In this document: positions 9,128-17,171 of the stretch, piece after piece | Layout: every line of letters starts with the position of its first letter | How positions within the stretch are numbered: position 1 is the stretch's first letter | Source of the DNA: Kofleriaceae bacterium | GTDB lineage: Bacteria; Myxococcota_A; Polyangia; Haliangiales; Haliangiaceae | Direction of reading: 5' to 3' | DNA: 64,000 nt | Assembly (NCBI GenBank): GCA_020633495.1 | Contig: JACKDR010000004.1 | Coordinates: forward strand, 62,001-126,000 | Notes under the pieces: generated by a model | What the model was told of the DNA's origin: nothing | The model's database searches: none | What the model saw: only the letters and a program-made list of their open reading frames with translations | Made by a program: the position numbers and the translations under genes

Positions 9128-9997
9128 TCAGCGCGGCCGGTCGAGCGGCGGCAGCGCCGCCGTCGACGACGCGGCGCCCTCGTCGCGGTCGTCGCCCCGA
9201 TCGCCGTCGTCGCCGTCGCCACCGTCGGGCTCGTCGCCGCGCTGGACCTCGTGCAGCAGCTCGGCCTGCTGCGGATCCAGCGGCGTGCCGGTCATGCGCT
9301 CGAGCTCGTCCCGCGACAGCCGGCCGATCCGCTGGCGGTGCGCCGACGCCACGACGTGGCCGCGCTGCACCGACGCCAGCACGCCGTCGAGGTCGCGGAC
9401 CTCGACCGGGGCCCCGGTGGTGTGCCGCCGCAGGTGGGCGCCGACCCGCTCGCGGTGCCGCGCCACCAGCTCGGCCAGCGGCGTCCCCGGCCGCAGCCGC
9501 TCGACCTCGGCCTCGGGCGGCGGATCGAGCCGGTCGAGGCCGCGGGTCGGCGCGGTGACCAGGAACCGACCGCGCTGCACCTCGGTGACCAGCTCGACGA
9601 CGTAGACGTCACGCGGCACCACGCCCAGGGTCCCGAGCAGGCCGGTCAGGCCGCCGCGGGCGCGCAGGTGGAAGGCGCCGGCGCGGATCAGCGCGCCGTC
9701 GTCGACCAGCAGGCGCACGAAGGTCCGGCGGTCGGGATAGACCCGGCTCAGGGTCAGGTCCTCGACGTCACCGACCTTGCGGAAGCCCATCGCGCCGAGC
9801 TCGCGCTCGACCCGGTCGTAGAAGCCGAGGTCGGCGTGCGGGAACCGCTCGGGCGACGTCGGCTCGTAGTCGTGCTCACCCGAGAACAGCGCGTCGATCT
9901 CGTGGCGCAGCCTGGTCCCACCGCGGACCGCCGACCCGCGCCGCCCGAACAGCAGCAGCAGGAAGGTGAACGCCGCGGTGAAGACCAGGAACGTCAA
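9128..9997 (-). CDS. Hypothetical membrane-anchored protein
   Basis: 289 residues. The N-terminus MTFLVFTAAFTFLLLLFG is one membrane anchor, so the rest is either cytoplasmic or periplasmic. The body is hydrophilic with no motif I recognise. The C-terminal 40 residues are acidic and glycine-rich (GDDGDRGDDRDEG). The start appears to be a TTG at 9997, three bases after the stop of the upstream LURP-one gene; a GAGGAGAG ribosome-binding sequence lies inside the end of that gene, so the two form an operon. The pairing suggests a shared envelope-associated role, but function is unknown. Confidence 0.6.
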   Translation of the reverse strand: MTFLVFTAAFTFLLLLFGRRGSAVRGGTRLRHEIDALFSGEHDYEPTSPERFPHADLGFYDRVERELGAMGFRKVGDVEDLTLSRVYPDRRTFVRLLVDDGALIRAGAFHLRARGGLTGLLGTLGVVPRDVYVVELVTEVQRGRFLVTAPTRGLDRLDPPPEAEVERLRPGTPLAELVARHRERVGAHLRRHTTGAPVEVRDLDGVLASVQRGHVVASAHRQRIGRLSRDELERMTGTPLDPQQAELLHEVQRGDEPDGGDGDDGDRGDDRDEGAASSTAALPPLDRPR

Positions 9998-10000
9998 GCC

Positions 10001-10615
10001 TCAGTTTCTCTCCTCGCGGCGCGCCTCCGCCATCAGCGCCAGCAGCGCGACGGCCAGCGAGAACCGCGGATCGATCTTGCCCACGCCCATCGACAGATCG
10101 ACGTTGAACTCCTTGTTGAAGAACCGGAACTTCTGCCGGATCTGGGTCACCACCTGCTCGCCGATCCAGATGTCGTGCTTGCTGGTGAGGATCGGGAAGA
10201 TGCGGCGCAGCAGCGCCGAGCCGATCTCGGCGGCCTTGCCGATCACCGTGCCCTGCTGATCCATCAGCTCGAAGGTGTCGCGGAAGATCGACTTGAGGCC
10301 GCGCTTCTGGACCGCGCCGAGCCACTCGCCGGTGCGCGCGTCGGTGATGTCGTAGGCGAAGTTGATCGCCACGATCTGCCGTGACTTGATCTGCAGGAGC
10401 GGCTGGGTCTCGGCCTCGTCGGCCCAGACGTTGAACTCCTGGCGCAGCTTGAAGACCGGCCGCTTGACCGACATCAGCAGGCGGCCGTCGGGGCCGAACA
10501 CGCGGAAGCGACGATCGAAGAGCGACCAGAACCGGCGCTTGATCGTGTAGCGCGGGTAGGAGAACGGATCGGGAGTGAGGGCGGTCGGCCCCCCGGGAAC
10601 GAGCGCTTGGTCCAC
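10001..10615 (-). CDS. LURP-one/Tubby-like family protein
   Basis: 204 residues starting at a GTG. The body (IKRRFWSLFDRRFRVFGPDG, then SRQIVAINFAYDITDARTGE and WIGEQVVTQIRQKF) has the repeating beta-strand pattern and the IxDxxTGE/LGxxxxK turns of the LURP-one-related (DUF567, YxjI) and phospholipid-scramblase-like beta-barrel superfamily. Known members bind lipid or have unknown roles, so no enzyme activity is claimed. It is the first gene of a two-gene unit with the membrane-anchored hypothetical gene downstream and is divergent from the ArsC-ArsN gene, with about 98 bp between them. Confidence 0.65.
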   Translation of the reverse strand: MDQALVPGGPTALTPDPFSYPRYTIKRRFWSLFDRRFRVFGPDGRLLMSVKRPVFKLRQEFNVWADEAETQPLLQIKSRQIVAINFAYDITDARTGEWLGAVQKRGLKSIFRDTFELMDQQGTVIGKAAEIGSALLRRIFPILTSKHDIWIGEQVVTQIRQKFRFFNKEFNVDLSMGVGKIDPRFSLAVALLALMAEARREERN

Positions 10616-10713
10616 GCCCCTTCATACCGCGAGCAGGGCGTCGCCGACAGCGCAACCGCCGCCGTTGACGGCGCTCCCGGCGCCGTGACAGCGTGCGTCG
10701 TCGAGGTCGCCCG

Positions 10714-11610
10714 ATGAAGACCGTGATCTTCGCCTGCGTCCACAACGCCGGCCGCTCGCAGATGGCCGCCGCCTGGTTCGGCGCCCTCGCCGATCCGGCG
10801 CGGGCCCGCGCGATCTCCGCCGGCACCGCGCCGGGTCCGCACGTCCACCCGGTCGTCGTCGACGCCATGCGCGAGGTCGGCGTCGACCTCGCCGGCGCCA
10901 CCCCGCGGCGGCTGACCGACGACCTCGCCGCCGGCGCCGACCTGCTGGTCACGATGGGCTGCGGCGAGGCCTGCCCGCACGTGCCGGGGCTGCGCCGCGA
11001 CGACTGGCCGCTGCCCGATCCCAAGGGGCGCCCGCTCGACGAGGTGCGGCCGATCCGCGACGAGGTCCGGGCCCGGGTCGCGCGCCTGGTCGCCGAGCTC
11101 GACGTCGCGCGGGTCCGGGTCGAGCCGATGCAGGCCGCCGACTGGGACGCGGTCGCGCGCATCTACGCCGAGGGCATCGCCACCGGCGACGCCACGTTCG
11201 AGACCGCGGTGCCGACGTGGGCGGCGTGGGACGCCGGGCACGTCGCGGCCGGCCGGCTGGTGGCGCGGCTCGGCGACGACGTCGTCGGCTGGGCCGCGAT
11301 GTCGGCGGTGTCGGGGCGCTGCGTCTACGCCGGCGTCGCCGAGGTCAGCGTCTACGTCGCGACCCGCGCCCATCGCCGCGGCGTCGGCCGCGCGCTGCTC
11401 GCCGCGCTGATCGAGGCCAGCGAGGCCGCCGGCTTCTGGACCCTGCAGGCCGGGGTCATGGCCGAGAACGCGGCCAGCCTGACGCTGCACCGCGGCGCCG
11501 GCTTCCGCGAGGTCGGGCGCCGCGAGCGCATCGGTCAGCGCGACGGCCGGTGGCGCGACGTGATCCTGCTGGAGCGGCGGAGCCCCCGGGTCGGCGTCTC
11601 GGATTTCTGA
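10714..11610 (+). CDS. ArsC (LMW-phosphatase type) fused to ArsN-like acetyltransferase
   Basis: A 298-residue fusion. The first ~130 residues are a low-molecular-weight protein tyrosine phosphatase/arsenate reductase: the P-loop C-x5-R-S is C8-VHNAG-R14-S15, and the general-acid loop is PLPDPKG. Residues ~135-298 are a GNAT acetyltransferase of the phosphinothricin/ArsN kind (IYAEGIATGDATFET; acetyl-CoA loop RRGVGRALL; C-terminal LHRGAGFREVG). Known biology: ArsC reduces arsenate, and ArsN1 acetylates the amino group of arsinothricin or phosphinothricin. The fusion would couple two arsenic-detoxification steps in one chain. The start is the ATG at 10714, giving MKTVIFACVHN with a GAGG about eight bases before it. 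No other ars gene is beside it. Confidence 0.85.
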   Translation: MKTVIFACVHNAGRSQMAAAWFGALADPARARAISAGTAPGPHVHPVVVDAMREVGVDLAGATPRRLTDDLAAGADLLVTMGCGEACPHVPGLRRDDWPLPDPKGRPLDEVRPIRDEVRARVARLVAELDVARVRVEPMQAADWDAVARIYAEGIATGDATFETAVPTWAAWDAGHVAAGRLVARLGDDVVGWAAMSAVSGRCVYAGVAEVSVYVATRAHRRGVGRALLAALIEASEAAGFWTLQAGVMAENAASLTLHRGAGFREVGRRERIGQRDGRWRDVILLERRSPRVGVSDF

Positions 11611-11694
11611 GGCCGTCGCGGCCGCCGCGCGCGTGATCGCGCGCAGTTGCGCGCCGGCGCCGGCCCGGCCTGCGTCTTGCTCGTGTCGCCGCCC

Positions 11695-12387
11695 ATGCGC
11701 GCCGTCCTCGCCTCGCTCGCCGTCACCCTCCTCGCCCTGTCCTCCGCCTGCACGGTCTACTTCGGTGACGACGACGTCATCGCCGACGACACCTGCGACT
11801 ACGGCGCGCCCGCCGCCGGCGGCGCCGACTTCGCGCCGATCCGGCTGGTCGATCCGTACAACCTCGCGTGCGAGGACTTCGGCGGCTACGGCTGCCCCGA
11901 CTACTGCGGACCGTGCGCCGAGTACGACGTCGCGATCCCGAGCTGGGGCTACTGCGAGTCCGCGTGCACCTACCTGGGCGAGGGCGACTGCCTCGACACC
12001 CCGGGCTGCCGCGCCGCCTACGACTGGGCCTGCTACACCGGCGACGGCCCGTGCAGCGCGCTGCAGGCGTTCGCCGGCTGCTACGCGGTCGACACCACCG
12101 GGCCGGTGCAGGGCCCGTGCGACGGGCTCGACGCCTGGAGCTGCTCGCAGCACGACGACTGCGTCGCGCTGCACGACTCGACCGCCGGCAACGCGTTCGT
12201 CGAGTGCCGCGCCGAGGCGCCGACCGCGTGCGAGGCGATCGGCACCGAGGACGCGTGCCTGGCGCGCGGCGACTGCTCGCCGCGCTACACCGGAGAGGAC
12301 TGCACCTGCGACGAGGCCGGCAACTGCACGTGCGCGACCTGGGTGTTCCTCGACTGCATCACCGGGCGCGAGCCCGGCGGCGTCTAG
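11695..12387 (+). CDS. Cysteine-rich lipoprotein
   Basis: 230 residues beginning MRAVLASLAVTLLALSSAC, a lipoprotein signal with lipobox S-S-A-C. The mature part contains more than twenty cysteines, many in pairs (CPDYCGPC, CTCDEAGNCTC), suggesting a disulphide-stabilised outer-membrane or surface protein. No enzymatic motif is visible. The ATG at 11695 is preferred because it places the signal sequence at the N-terminus; a longer frame begins at 11647. It converges on the phospholipase C gene with one base between stop codons. Function unknown. Confidence 0.7.
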   Translation: MRAVLASLAVTLLALSSACTVYFGDDDVIADDTCDYGAPAAGGADFAPIRLVDPYNLACEDFGGYGCPDYCGPCAEYDVAIPSWGYCESACTYLGEGDCLDTPGCRAAYDWACYTGDGPCSALQAFAGCYAVDTTGPVQGPCDGLDAWSCSQHDDCVALHDSTAGNAFVECRAEAPTACEAIGTEDACLARGDCSPRYTGEDCTCDEAGNCTCATWVFLDCITGREPGGV

Positions 12388-12388
12388 C

Positions 12389-13288
12389 TCACAGCGCCGG
12401 CAGGCCGATCGAGGCGACGAACTCGGCGGTCGCGACCTGCGCGGTGCGCAGCGAGCCGCGGATCGTGCCGTCGACGCGCGCGTCGCCGTCCCAGCAGCCC
12501 TGCGAGTCCGACGGATAGATGTAGACGGTCCAGCAGCGGCGCTTGTAGGCCGCGGCGATCGCGTCCCACATCGCCGGCCACTGGTCGTACGAGGTCCACG
12601 CGGCGTCCTCGATCTCCGACGACGGCGTGCCGACGTGCAGGGTCGCGCTGGTCAGCGCGGCGCCGGCCTGGACCTTCATCGCGCGCTGCTCGAGGTGCGA
12701 GTGCAGCTGCAGCGGCCAGTCGGTGGCGGTGAAGTTGGCCGCGTGCATCGGCTGGGTGATGTCGGTGAAGAAGTGCAGCGCCAGGCCGAGCTCGTAGCAG
12801 CCACCGGCCTCGTCGCGCGCGGCGAGCCGCGACTTGGCGTTGGCGGCGTGGGCCAGCGCCTCGGTGCGCGCGGTCGGCGACGCGTCGCCCTGGTAGTTGA
12901 CGCCGGTCGACGGGTCGTAGAAGTGCGGCGCCCAGTCGGCGCCCGACAGCGCGATCGTGACCCAGCTGGCGTCGACCGGGAGGTCGCTCCAGCCGCCGTG
13001 GTACGGCGCCTTGTAGTCGGCGTCGAACAGGCCCTGCTGCCAGGCGGCGCGGCAGGTCGGCCGGTTCATCAGCGCCGCGGCGCGGGTCGCGGCGGTGGAG
13101 CTCTGGCCGCCGAGCAGGTCGACGGCGCGGTCGACGATCCACAGGTGCGTCGAGTTGAGCTCCTCGGTCGGCGACTTGGTCTCCCAGGCGGCCGTATCGG
13201 GCTCGGACGCGACGTCGTCGGCGGGCTGGTCGACGCAGGCCGGCAGGAGCGCGGCGGCGATGAAGATGTACGGGGCCTTGCGAATCAT
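12389..13288 (-). CDS. Zinc-dependent phospholipase C
   Basis: 299-residue precursor of a PC-PLC like that of Bacillus cereus, which hydrolyses phosphatidylcholine to diacylglycerol. All nine zinc ligands are at the same spacing as in the B. cereus enzyme: W35 as mature Trp1, H48 as His14, the Asp of DADYKAPY, the His of HFYDP, then H-x3-D-x5-H in HFFTDITQPMH and H-x3-E in HSHLE. The precursor starts MIRKAPYIFIAAALLPAC, a lipobox-like signal, and a ~16-residue pro-segment precedes Trp35. Because the alpha-amino group of Trp1 must bind zinc, cleavage before W35 is predicted. A role in predation or lipid scavenging is inference. It converges on the Cys-rich lipoprotein gene. Confidence 0.9.
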   Translation of the reverse strand: MIRKAPYIFIAAALLPACVDQPADDVASEPDTAAWETKSPTEELNSTHLWIVDRAVDLLGGQSSTAATRAAALMNRPTCRAAWQQGLFDADYKAPYHGGWSDLPVDASWVTIALSGADWAPHFYDPSTGVNYQGDASPTARTEALAHAANAKSRLAARDEAGGCYELGLALHFFTDITQPMHAANFTATDWPLQLHSHLEQRAMKVQAGAALTSATLHVGTPSSEIEDAAWTSYDQWPAMWDAIAAAYKRRCWTVYIYPSDSQGCWDGDARVDGTIRGSLRTAQVATAEFVASIGLPAL

Positions 13289-13300
13289 GTCGCCCCAGTA

Positions 13301-13316
13301 AGCACGCGGAGTGCCA
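13301..13316 (-). promoter_or_regulatory. Possible sigma-54 promoter for the phospholipase C gene
   Basis: On the minus strand the sequence TGGCAC-TCCGC-GTGCT has GG and GC ten bases apart, as in the sigma-54 -24/-12 consensus TGGCAC-N5-TTGC, with one mismatch in the -12 box. The predicted transcription start is within a few bases of the ATG at 13288, leaving almost no leader. That weakens the call unless the message is leaderless. Confidence 0.35.
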
Positions 13317-13498
13317 GCAACGCGCCGCATCAATTGTGCGAAATCAATCGTCTACTACACACGATCACATCGTCTCCGGAAGCCGGAGGCACCAGCCGTG
13401 CTGGCCACTCATGTGACCATCTCGTCGCATCCGGATGACGGCTTCGCGACCGGCGCCGCGGAGGCGAAGGCGGCGAGATCGCTGGGACGGACCGCCGC

Positions 13499-14254
13499 TC
13501 AGGCCGCCGGCGGCGCCTCGAACGGGGTCCGCAGGTGAACCGGCGCGATCTTGCGCGTCCGGCGGATGTTGAGGGCCTCGACGAACAGCGAGAAGCCCAT
13601 CGCGAAGTAGATGTAGCCCTTGTCGACGTGCTGATCGAGGCCCTCGGCGATCAGCATCACGCCGATCAGGATCAGGAACGACAGCGCCAGGATCTTCACC
13701 GACGGGTGGCGCTCGACGAAGTCGGCGATGAAGCCGCTGGCGGCGAGCATGACCCCGACCGCGAGGACCATCGCGACCACCATGATCCAGATCTGCTGGG
13801 CCATGCCGACCGCGGTGATCACCGAGTCGAGCGAGAAGACCAGGTCGATCATCATGATCTGCACGATGACCATCGCCGCGGACGCCGCGGCGCCGCCGCG
13901 CGTGCCGGTCGACTCGCCGCCGCCCTCCAGCTTGTGGTGGATCTCGAGCGTCGCCTTGGCGAGCAGGAACAGGCCGCCGCCGATCATGATCAGGTCCTTG
14001 CCCGAGATCGCGTGGCCGACGACCTCGAACAGCGGCGCGGTCAGCTTCATGATCCACGACAGCGTGAACAGCAGGCCGAGCCGGGTGACCAGCGCCGCGG
14101 CGATGCCGAGCTTGCGGATCCGATCGCGCCGGTCAGGCGCGACGCGGCCGACCAGGATCGAGATGAAGACGATGTTGTCGATGCCCAGCACGATCTCCAT
14201 GGCCGAGAGCGTGAGCAGGGCGATCCAGAGATCGGGGTCGAGCAGGTGCGGCAC
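13499..14254 (-). CDS. TerC family integral membrane protein
   Basis: 251 residues with about seven hydrophobic segments. The conserved TerC signature is present twice: MEIVLGIDNIVFISILVGR near the N-terminus and MIDLVFSLDSVITAVGMA in the second half, with the paired acidic residues in the membrane. Known family members export metal ions such as manganese or act in tellurite resistance and co-translational metalation. A GTG at 14254 is the first usable start after an in-frame TGA nine bases upstream. A -10-like TATACA at 14269-14264 lies ten bases before the GTG. The PP2C/kinase/vWA operon near 30-34 kb is of the Ter-associated type but is not adjacent. Confidence 0.88.
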   Translation of the reverse strand: MPHLLDPDLWIALLTLSAMEIVLGIDNIVFISILVGRVAPDRRDRIRKLGIAAALVTRLGLLFTLSWIMKLTAPLFEVVGHAISGKDLIMIGGGLFLLAKATLEIHHKLEGGGESTGTRGGAAASAAMVIVQIMMIDLVFSLDSVITAVGMAQQIWIMVVAMVLAVGVMLAASGFIADFVERHPSVKILALSFLILIGVMLIAEGLDQHVDKGYIYFAMGFSLFVEALNIRRTRKIAPVHLRTPFEAPPAA

Positions 14255-14578
14255 GGGACATCATGTATAGGGCGAGTTCGCCGCGACGCCAGTCGAGGGT
14301 GTAGCCCCGGGCCCTCACCTGGGGTCACCGACCGACACGCCCCGGTTCGGTGAGTCGAGAGCTTGGTCGCGCGAACGCATGCGCGGTCACGATCGTGCGC
14401 GATGGCATGCACGGTGCTGGTCGGGAGCGAGCCGATCGAAGCCGCGCCGCGCGCGCTCGGTCGCCGCCGATCGAACGCCGCCTCACGCTCGCGGGACACC
14501 GAGAACGCCGCCGACGGGATCGACCTCCACCGAGGACGATCGGCGCCGCGAGGCACGCGCCTTGCGTGGCGATCGCGC
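14255..14578. other. Divergent intergenic region between terC and the SpoIIE phosphatase gene
   Basis: 324 bp. It holds the TATACA -10-like element for terC at 14264-14269. The rest is GC-rich with short palindromes (GCATGC, CGATCG) but no clear promoter for the phosphatase gene. I compared it with the manganese yybP-ykoY riboswitch often found before terC genes and saw no convincing match. Confidence 0.4.
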
Positions 14579-15811
14579 ATGCGCTCCCTCGATCTGTGGA
14601 TCCTCGCCGCGTCGAGCGGCGGTGTGGCGGCCCTCGTCGCGGCGTTGCTGGTGACGTGGAGCGCGCGGCGCGCGCGCCGGCGCGCGCTCCACCTCGACGC
14701 CGCCGCGGCGCCGGTGGCCCCGCTCGCCGACGATCCCTACGCCGTCGACCCGTTCGCCGACGATCCGTTCGCCGACGATCCCCTCGCCGACGATCGCTTC
14801 GGCGTCGGCCCGTTCGCCGCGGTCGACGGCCGCGCCGCGACGACCACCGGCGCCTACGCCGTCGACCCGCGCGCCCCGACCCCGATCCCGGCCGACGCGG
14901 CGCCGACCTCGCCGACCCCGCTGCCGATCAGCCACGACACCGCGACCTGGACCACCCTGCCCGCGGTCGCCGACGCCGAGCTGGCGATGGCGCGCGAGGT
15001 CCAGCGCCGGCTGTCTCCCCAGGGCGTGGTCCGCGTCCCCGGCTTCGCGGTCATCGGCCACAACCAGATGGCCGACGCCTGCGGCGGCGACTGGTGGTCG
15101 TGTCACTCGCTGCCCGACGAGCGCCTGCTGATCGCGGTCGGCGACGTCACCGGCCACGGCCTCGCCGCCGCGCTGGTCGCGGTGCTGGCGCGCGGCATCG
15201 TCGAGGGCGTGGCGCGCAGCCTCGGCGCCGCCGCCAGCCCGACCCGCGTCATGGGCACGCTGGCCACCGCGATCGCCGACCTCGGCGACGATCGCCACGC
15301 CATGACCTGCTGCGTGATCGTCCTCGATCCCCACACCGGCGTCCTGCAGCTGGCCTCCGCCGGCCACCCGTTCCCGTACGTGCGGCGGATCGCCGACGGC
15401 AGCCTCGAGGTGCTGATGGCGCGCGGCGCGCCGCTCGGCGGCCCGGCGCCGGTGATCGGCACCACCCGCGCCCGCCTCGAGCCCGGCGACCTGCTGCTGC
15501 TGTCCAGCGACGGCCTCGCCGATCGCGCCGGCGCCGACGGCACCCGCTTCGGCGAGCGCCGGGTCCGGCGCCTGCTCGCCACCCACGCGCCCGAGCACGG
15601 CACCGGGGTCCGCCGCCTGCGCTCCGAGATCCTCGCCGCGGTCCGCGGCTTCGCCGCCGACGCCGACGCCGACGACGACCTCACGCTGGTGGTCTGCGAG
15701 TACCGCGAGCGGATCAGCGCCGACCCCGAGCTCGACGCCGCGATCGAGGCCGCGATCGACGCCGCCCTCGACACCTCGCGGGTGACGTCGCCGACCGCGC
15801 TGCCGTCCTGA
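14579..15811 (+). CDS. SpoIIE/RsbU-type PP2C serine phosphatase, membrane-anchored
   Basis: 410 residues. The N-terminus LWILAASSGGVAALVAALLV is one membrane anchor. Residues ~45-80 are a degenerate five-residue repeat (DDPFA, DDPLA, DDRFG) forming an acidic linker. The C-terminal ~240 residues are a PP2C phosphatase of the SpoIIE/RsbU class: AREVQRRLSP linker helix, GGDWWS, VGDVTGHGLAAALV, ASAGHPFPYV and LLLSSDGLAD, with the metal-binding Asp residues present. Such enzymes usually dephosphorylate anti-sigma-factor antagonists. No partner STAS/anti-sigma gene is adjacent. The ATG at 14579 is chosen because it puts the anchor at the start. Confidence 0.85.
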   Translation: MRSLDLWILAASSGGVAALVAALLVTWSARRARRRALHLDAAAAPVAPLADDPYAVDPFADDPFADDPLADDRFGVGPFAAVDGRAATTTGAYAVDPRAPTPIPADAAPTSPTPLPISHDTATWTTLPAVADAELAMAREVQRRLSPQGVVRVPGFAVIGHNQMADACGGDWWSCHSLPDERLLIAVGDVTGHGLAAALVAVLARGIVEGVARSLGAAASPTRVMGTLATAIADLGDDRHAMTCCVIVLDPHTGVLQLASAGHPFPYVRRIADGSLEVLMARGAPLGGPAPVIGTTRARLEPGDLLLLSSDGLADRAGADGTRFGERRVRRLLATHAPEHGTGVRRLRSEILAAVRGFAADADADDDLTLVVCEYRERISADPELDAAIEAAIDAALDTSRVTSPTALPS

Positions 15812-15847
15812 CGGGGCCAGGCGGCGGCGGCGGTCGCGACGCGCGCG

Positions 15848-16051
15848 TCAGTCCTCGAGCACGAACGTCACCTTCATGGTGACGCGGTACTGCTTGATGA
15901 CGCCGCCCTCGACGGTGACCTTCTGGTCCTGGATCCACGCGCCCTTGACGTTCTTCAAGGTCTTGTTGGCGCGGGCGATGCCCAGCTGGACCGCGTCCTC
16001 GAAGCTCTTGTTGGACTCGGCGGTGATCTCGGTGATACGCGCGACGCTCAT
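15848..16051 (-). CDS. Dodecin
   Basis: 67 residues, the normal length for dodecin, a small dodecameric flavin-binding storage protein. The sequence begins MSVARITEITAESNKSFEDA and continues with TLKNVKGAWIQDQKV, containing the aromatic Trp that stacks flavin in the family, and ends KVTFVLED. The ATG at 16051 has a strong AGGAGG ribosome-binding site about seven bases upstream. It is divergent from the PLP-enzyme gene and lies 36 bp from the convergent phosphatase gene. Confidence 0.95.
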   Translation of the reverse strand: MSVARITEITAESNKSFEDAVQLGIARANKTLKNVKGAWIQDQKVTVEGGVIKQYRVTMKVTFVLED

Positions 16052-16187
16052 CCTGCCCCTCCTCGGTGTGAAATGTTCGACAGCTACTGCATGCGTGCTC
16101 GCACCGTACGGGACGATCGCGGCGGGGCCAACCGGGAGTGCCCCCGATGTCGTGATCGCGACGGCGCGAGCGCGTAAGGATCGCCGG

Positions 16188-17171
16188 ATGCCCTGGCCGA
16201 TCACCTGGGACGACGTCGTCGCCGCGCGCGCCCGCCTCGCCCCGCACCTGCCGCGCACGCCGCTGCGTCACTACCCCGCGCTCGACGCCGAGCTCGGCGG
16301 CGACGTCCGCGTCCTGGTCAAGCACGACAACCACCTGCCGACCAACGCGTTCAAGGCGCGCAACGGCCTGGCCCTGCTGACCGCGCTCGACGCCGACGCC
16401 CGTCGCCGCGGCGTCGTCGCGGCGACCCGCGGCAACCACGGCGCCGGCCTGGCCTGGGCCGGTCGCCTGCTCGGCGTCCCGGTCACGATCTGCGTGCCGC
16501 ACGGCAACAGCCCCGAGAAGAACCTGGCGATCCGCGGCCTCGGCGCCGAGCTGATCGAGGCCGGCGCCGACTACGACGCCGCCGTCGAGGCGGCGACCCG
16601 GCTGGTCGCGGATCGCGGCCTGACCATGGCGCACTCGACCAACGACCCGGCGGTGATCGCCGGCGCCGCCACGATCACCGCCGAGATCCTCGAGCAGGTC
16701 ACCGAGCCGCCGCTCGACGGCCGCCTCGACGCCATCGTCGTCGCGGTCGGCGGCGGCTCGCAGGCGGTCGGCGCGCTCACCGCGGTGCGGGCGCGCCGCC
16801 CCGACGTCGCGGTCTACGCGGTCCAGGCCGCCGGCGCCCCGGCGATCCACGACGCGTGGCACGCCGGTCGGCCGCTGACCCGCGACCGCGCCGACACCTT
16901 CGCCGACGGCCTCGCGACCCGGCAGACCTACGCGCTCACCTTCGAGGCGCTGCGCGAGGGCCTGGCCGACTTCATCACCGTCGACGAGGACGAGCTGGCG
17001 GCGGCGGTGCGGCGGCTGATCCGCACCACCCACAACCTCGCCGAGGGCGCCGGCGCCGCCGGCCTGGCCGGGCTCACCCGCCTACGCGACCGGCTCGCCG
17101 GGCAGACCGTCGCGATCATCCTGTCGGGCAGCAACATCGACGAGCCGACGCTGCGCCGCGTCCTGGGCTGA
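16188..17171 (+). CDS. Threonine dehydratase-like PLP enzyme
   Basis: 327 residues, fold-type II PLP enzyme. The Schiff-base lysine is in NAFKARNG (about residue 52), the phosphate-binding glycine loop is VAVGGGSQAVG, and the C-terminal SGSNID matches the ring-nitrogen serine region of threonine/serine dehydratases. There is no C-terminal ACT regulatory domain, so it is the short, catabolic-like form. Substrate could be threonine, serine or a beta-hydroxy amino acid. The ATG at 16188 has no clear Shine-Dalgarno; AAGGAT lies six bases upstream, as in the leaderless pattern of this window. Its 3' end is overlapped for 90 bp by the decayed transposase frame on the other strand. Confidence 0.85.
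   Translation: MPWPITWDDVVAARARLAPHLPRTPLRHYPALDAELGGDVRVLVKHDNHLPTNAFKARNGLALLTALDADARRRGVVAATRGNHGAGLAWAGRLLGVPVTICVPHGNSPEKNLAIRGLGAELIEAGADYDAAVEAATRLVADRGLTMAHSTNDPAVIAGAATITAEILEQVTEPPLDGRLDAIVVAVGGGSQAVGALTAVRARRPDVAVYAVQAAGAPAIHDAWHAGRPLTRDRADTFADGLATRQTYALTFEALREGLADFITVDEDELAAAVRRLIRTTHNLAEGAGAAGLAGLTRLRDRLAGQTVAIILSGSNIDEPTLRRVLG

Noticed and set aside
11666..11682. Sigma-54-like GG-N10-GC before the Cys-rich lipoprotein gene
   Set aside because: The -24 box is poor (CGGCCT), and such spacing arises often by chance in sequence this GC-rich.
13311..13538. 75-codon plus-strand frame between the phospholipase C and terC genes
   Set aside because: No ribosome-binding site, no recognisable sequence, and it overlaps the likely upstream region of the phospholipase gene.
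14255..14578. Possible yybP-ykoY manganese riboswitch before terC
   Set aside because: Expected conserved loops were not found and the -10-like element leaves a leader of only a few bases, too short for a riboswitch.
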